DNA of 64,000 bases from Natrarchaeobius oligotrophus. Lineage in GTDB: Archaea; Halobacteriota; Halobacteria; Halobacteriales; Natrialbaceae. Of this stretch, positions 63,568 to 64,000 are shown one piece after another (the stretch's first letter is position 1; every line of letters begins with the position of its first letter). Location: NCBI RefSeq assembly GCF_003841465.1, contig NZ_REFZ01000016.1:1-64000 (forward strand), given 5' to 3'. The notes below the pieces were generated by a model. The model made no database searches, had not been told where the DNA came from, and saw nothing but the letters and a program-made list of their open reading frames with translations. The position numbers were made by a program, and so were the translations under genes.

Positions 63568-64000
63568 ATGTACGAGTCCATCGAGCGGTACGGCCCGGCT
63601 CGAGTGTGGGCCGGGGTCGTCGCCGTGCTCGCGGTTCTGGTGACGCTCGCCGCGGTCACGTTCCCCCAGCGGGTGTACGTCGATCTCATCTGGCAGTACT
63701 ACTGGGGCCCGGTCGTCGCGGACGCACACGGGTGGAACTGCGTCGCATGGGCCGGCGGCGAACAGCTCCCGTGTCACGAAGCGGGTGCCGACGCCGGACC
63801 GACCGCGTCGCCCGGGTACACGTTCGTATCGTACGCCGGCTACGTCCCGACGCTGATCCTGTTTCTGGTCGGGATCGTGTTGCTCGTCCGCCGGCTGAAC
63901 ATCGACCGGTATCGCGCCGGCTTCTACGCGCTGTTTCCGTTCATGCTCTTCGGCGGAGCGCTTCGGGTCGTCGAGGACGCGAACGTGGCCGCCTTCCGCG
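63568..64000 (+). CDS. DUF63 family membrane protein (N-terminal part)
   Basis: The start at ATG 63568 gives 144 residues before the window ends. Hydrophobic segments lie at about 15-32, 87-110 and 118-135. [23 protein letters not shown] is the DUF63 signature of haloarchaeal integral-membrane proteins. Function unknown. It continues beyond the window. Confidence 0.85.
   Translation, partial: MYESIERYGPARVWAGVVAVLAVLVTLAAVTFPQRVYVDLIWQYYWGPVVADAHGWNCVAWAGGEQLPCHEAGADAGPTASPGYTFVSYAGYVPTLILFLVGIVLLVRRLNIDRYRAGFYALFPFMLFGGALRVVEDANVAAFR

Noticed and set aside
1-64000. CRISPR array or cas genes
   Set aside because: No regularly spaced repeats and no Cas-like protein were seen; the dispersed 17-bp sequence is irregularly spaced and in both orientations.

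Overview
The window comes from a haloarchaeon. Encoded proteins are strongly acidic, TATA-led and often leaderless genes are common, the tRNA-Trp gene carries a long intron with C/D-box motifs, and the ribosomal and RNA polymerase gene order (S13-S4-S11-RpoD-tRNA-Leu-L18e-L13-S9-RpoN-RpoK-enolase-S2) is archaeal. The high density of CTCGAG-type sequence on the right suggests a Natrialbales-like organism (Natrinema or Haloterrigena type). That placement is an inference.

Left half, about 530-33258: a roughly 32.7 kb element integrated into tRNA-Thr(GGT). A perfect 47-bp direct repeat made of the 3' part of the tRNA lies at 530-576 and at 33212-33258. A tyrosine integrase (31859-33058) sits beside the intact tRNA. 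The element looks more A/T-rich than the flanking chromosome and is packed with defence-type and replication-type genes. These include a nuclease and coiled-coil protein pair, a protein possibly related to uracil-DNA glycosylases, an AbiJ-like protein, DUF6884 plus GIY-YIG genes, an orphan HsdM-like methylase fused to a TIR-like domain, and a complete type I hsdM-hsdS-hsdR operon with a YgjP-like metallopeptidase. Further along are a NucS/DUF91-like nuclease divergent from a small winged-helix regulator with visible operators, and a nine-gene operon of small zinc-binding and hypothetical proteins. A tandem ribbon-helix-helix regulator/59-aa protein/helicase-like module with a GTACATA operator probably belongs to replication control. 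Next come a RarA-C-terminus-like protein, a PD-(D/E)XK nuclease, a FokI-type nuclease and a TGT/DpdA-like putative TIM-barrel protein. A 17-bp sequence (CTGTTGGCA-N-TG-N-CGCG type) recurs in eight non-coding gaps of the element, and I did not see it in non-coding DNA of the chromosomal half.

Right half, 33285-64000: chromosomal housekeeping DNA. It holds a DUF7114-type gene, a frameshifted enoyl-CoA hydratase, NAD synthetase, geranylgeranyl diphosphate synthase, RNase J, an APC/universal-stress fusion transporter, a Tat lipoprotein, isopentenyl phosphate kinase and mevalonate kinase. Next are a ThiN-domain regulator, a LolA-like protein and the ribosomal/RNAP/enolase operons with tRNA-Leu(CAG) and tRNA-Ser(GCT). 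After these come a DUF4129-DUF58-membrane trio, moaA, small membrane proteins, a decayed FAD monooxygenase, tRNA-Trp with a C/D-box intron, a DUF5794-type protein and tRNA-Leu(CAA) with a duplicated 3' end. The window closes with an atypical receiver protein, an inositol-monophosphatase-like enzyme and the start of a DUF63 protein.

The best candidates for undescribed biology are the methylase-TIR-like fusion, the possible 7-deazaguanine base-modification pair (DUF6884 plus TGT/DpdA-like protein), the FokI-like nuclease, and the element-wide dispersed 17-bp repeat.
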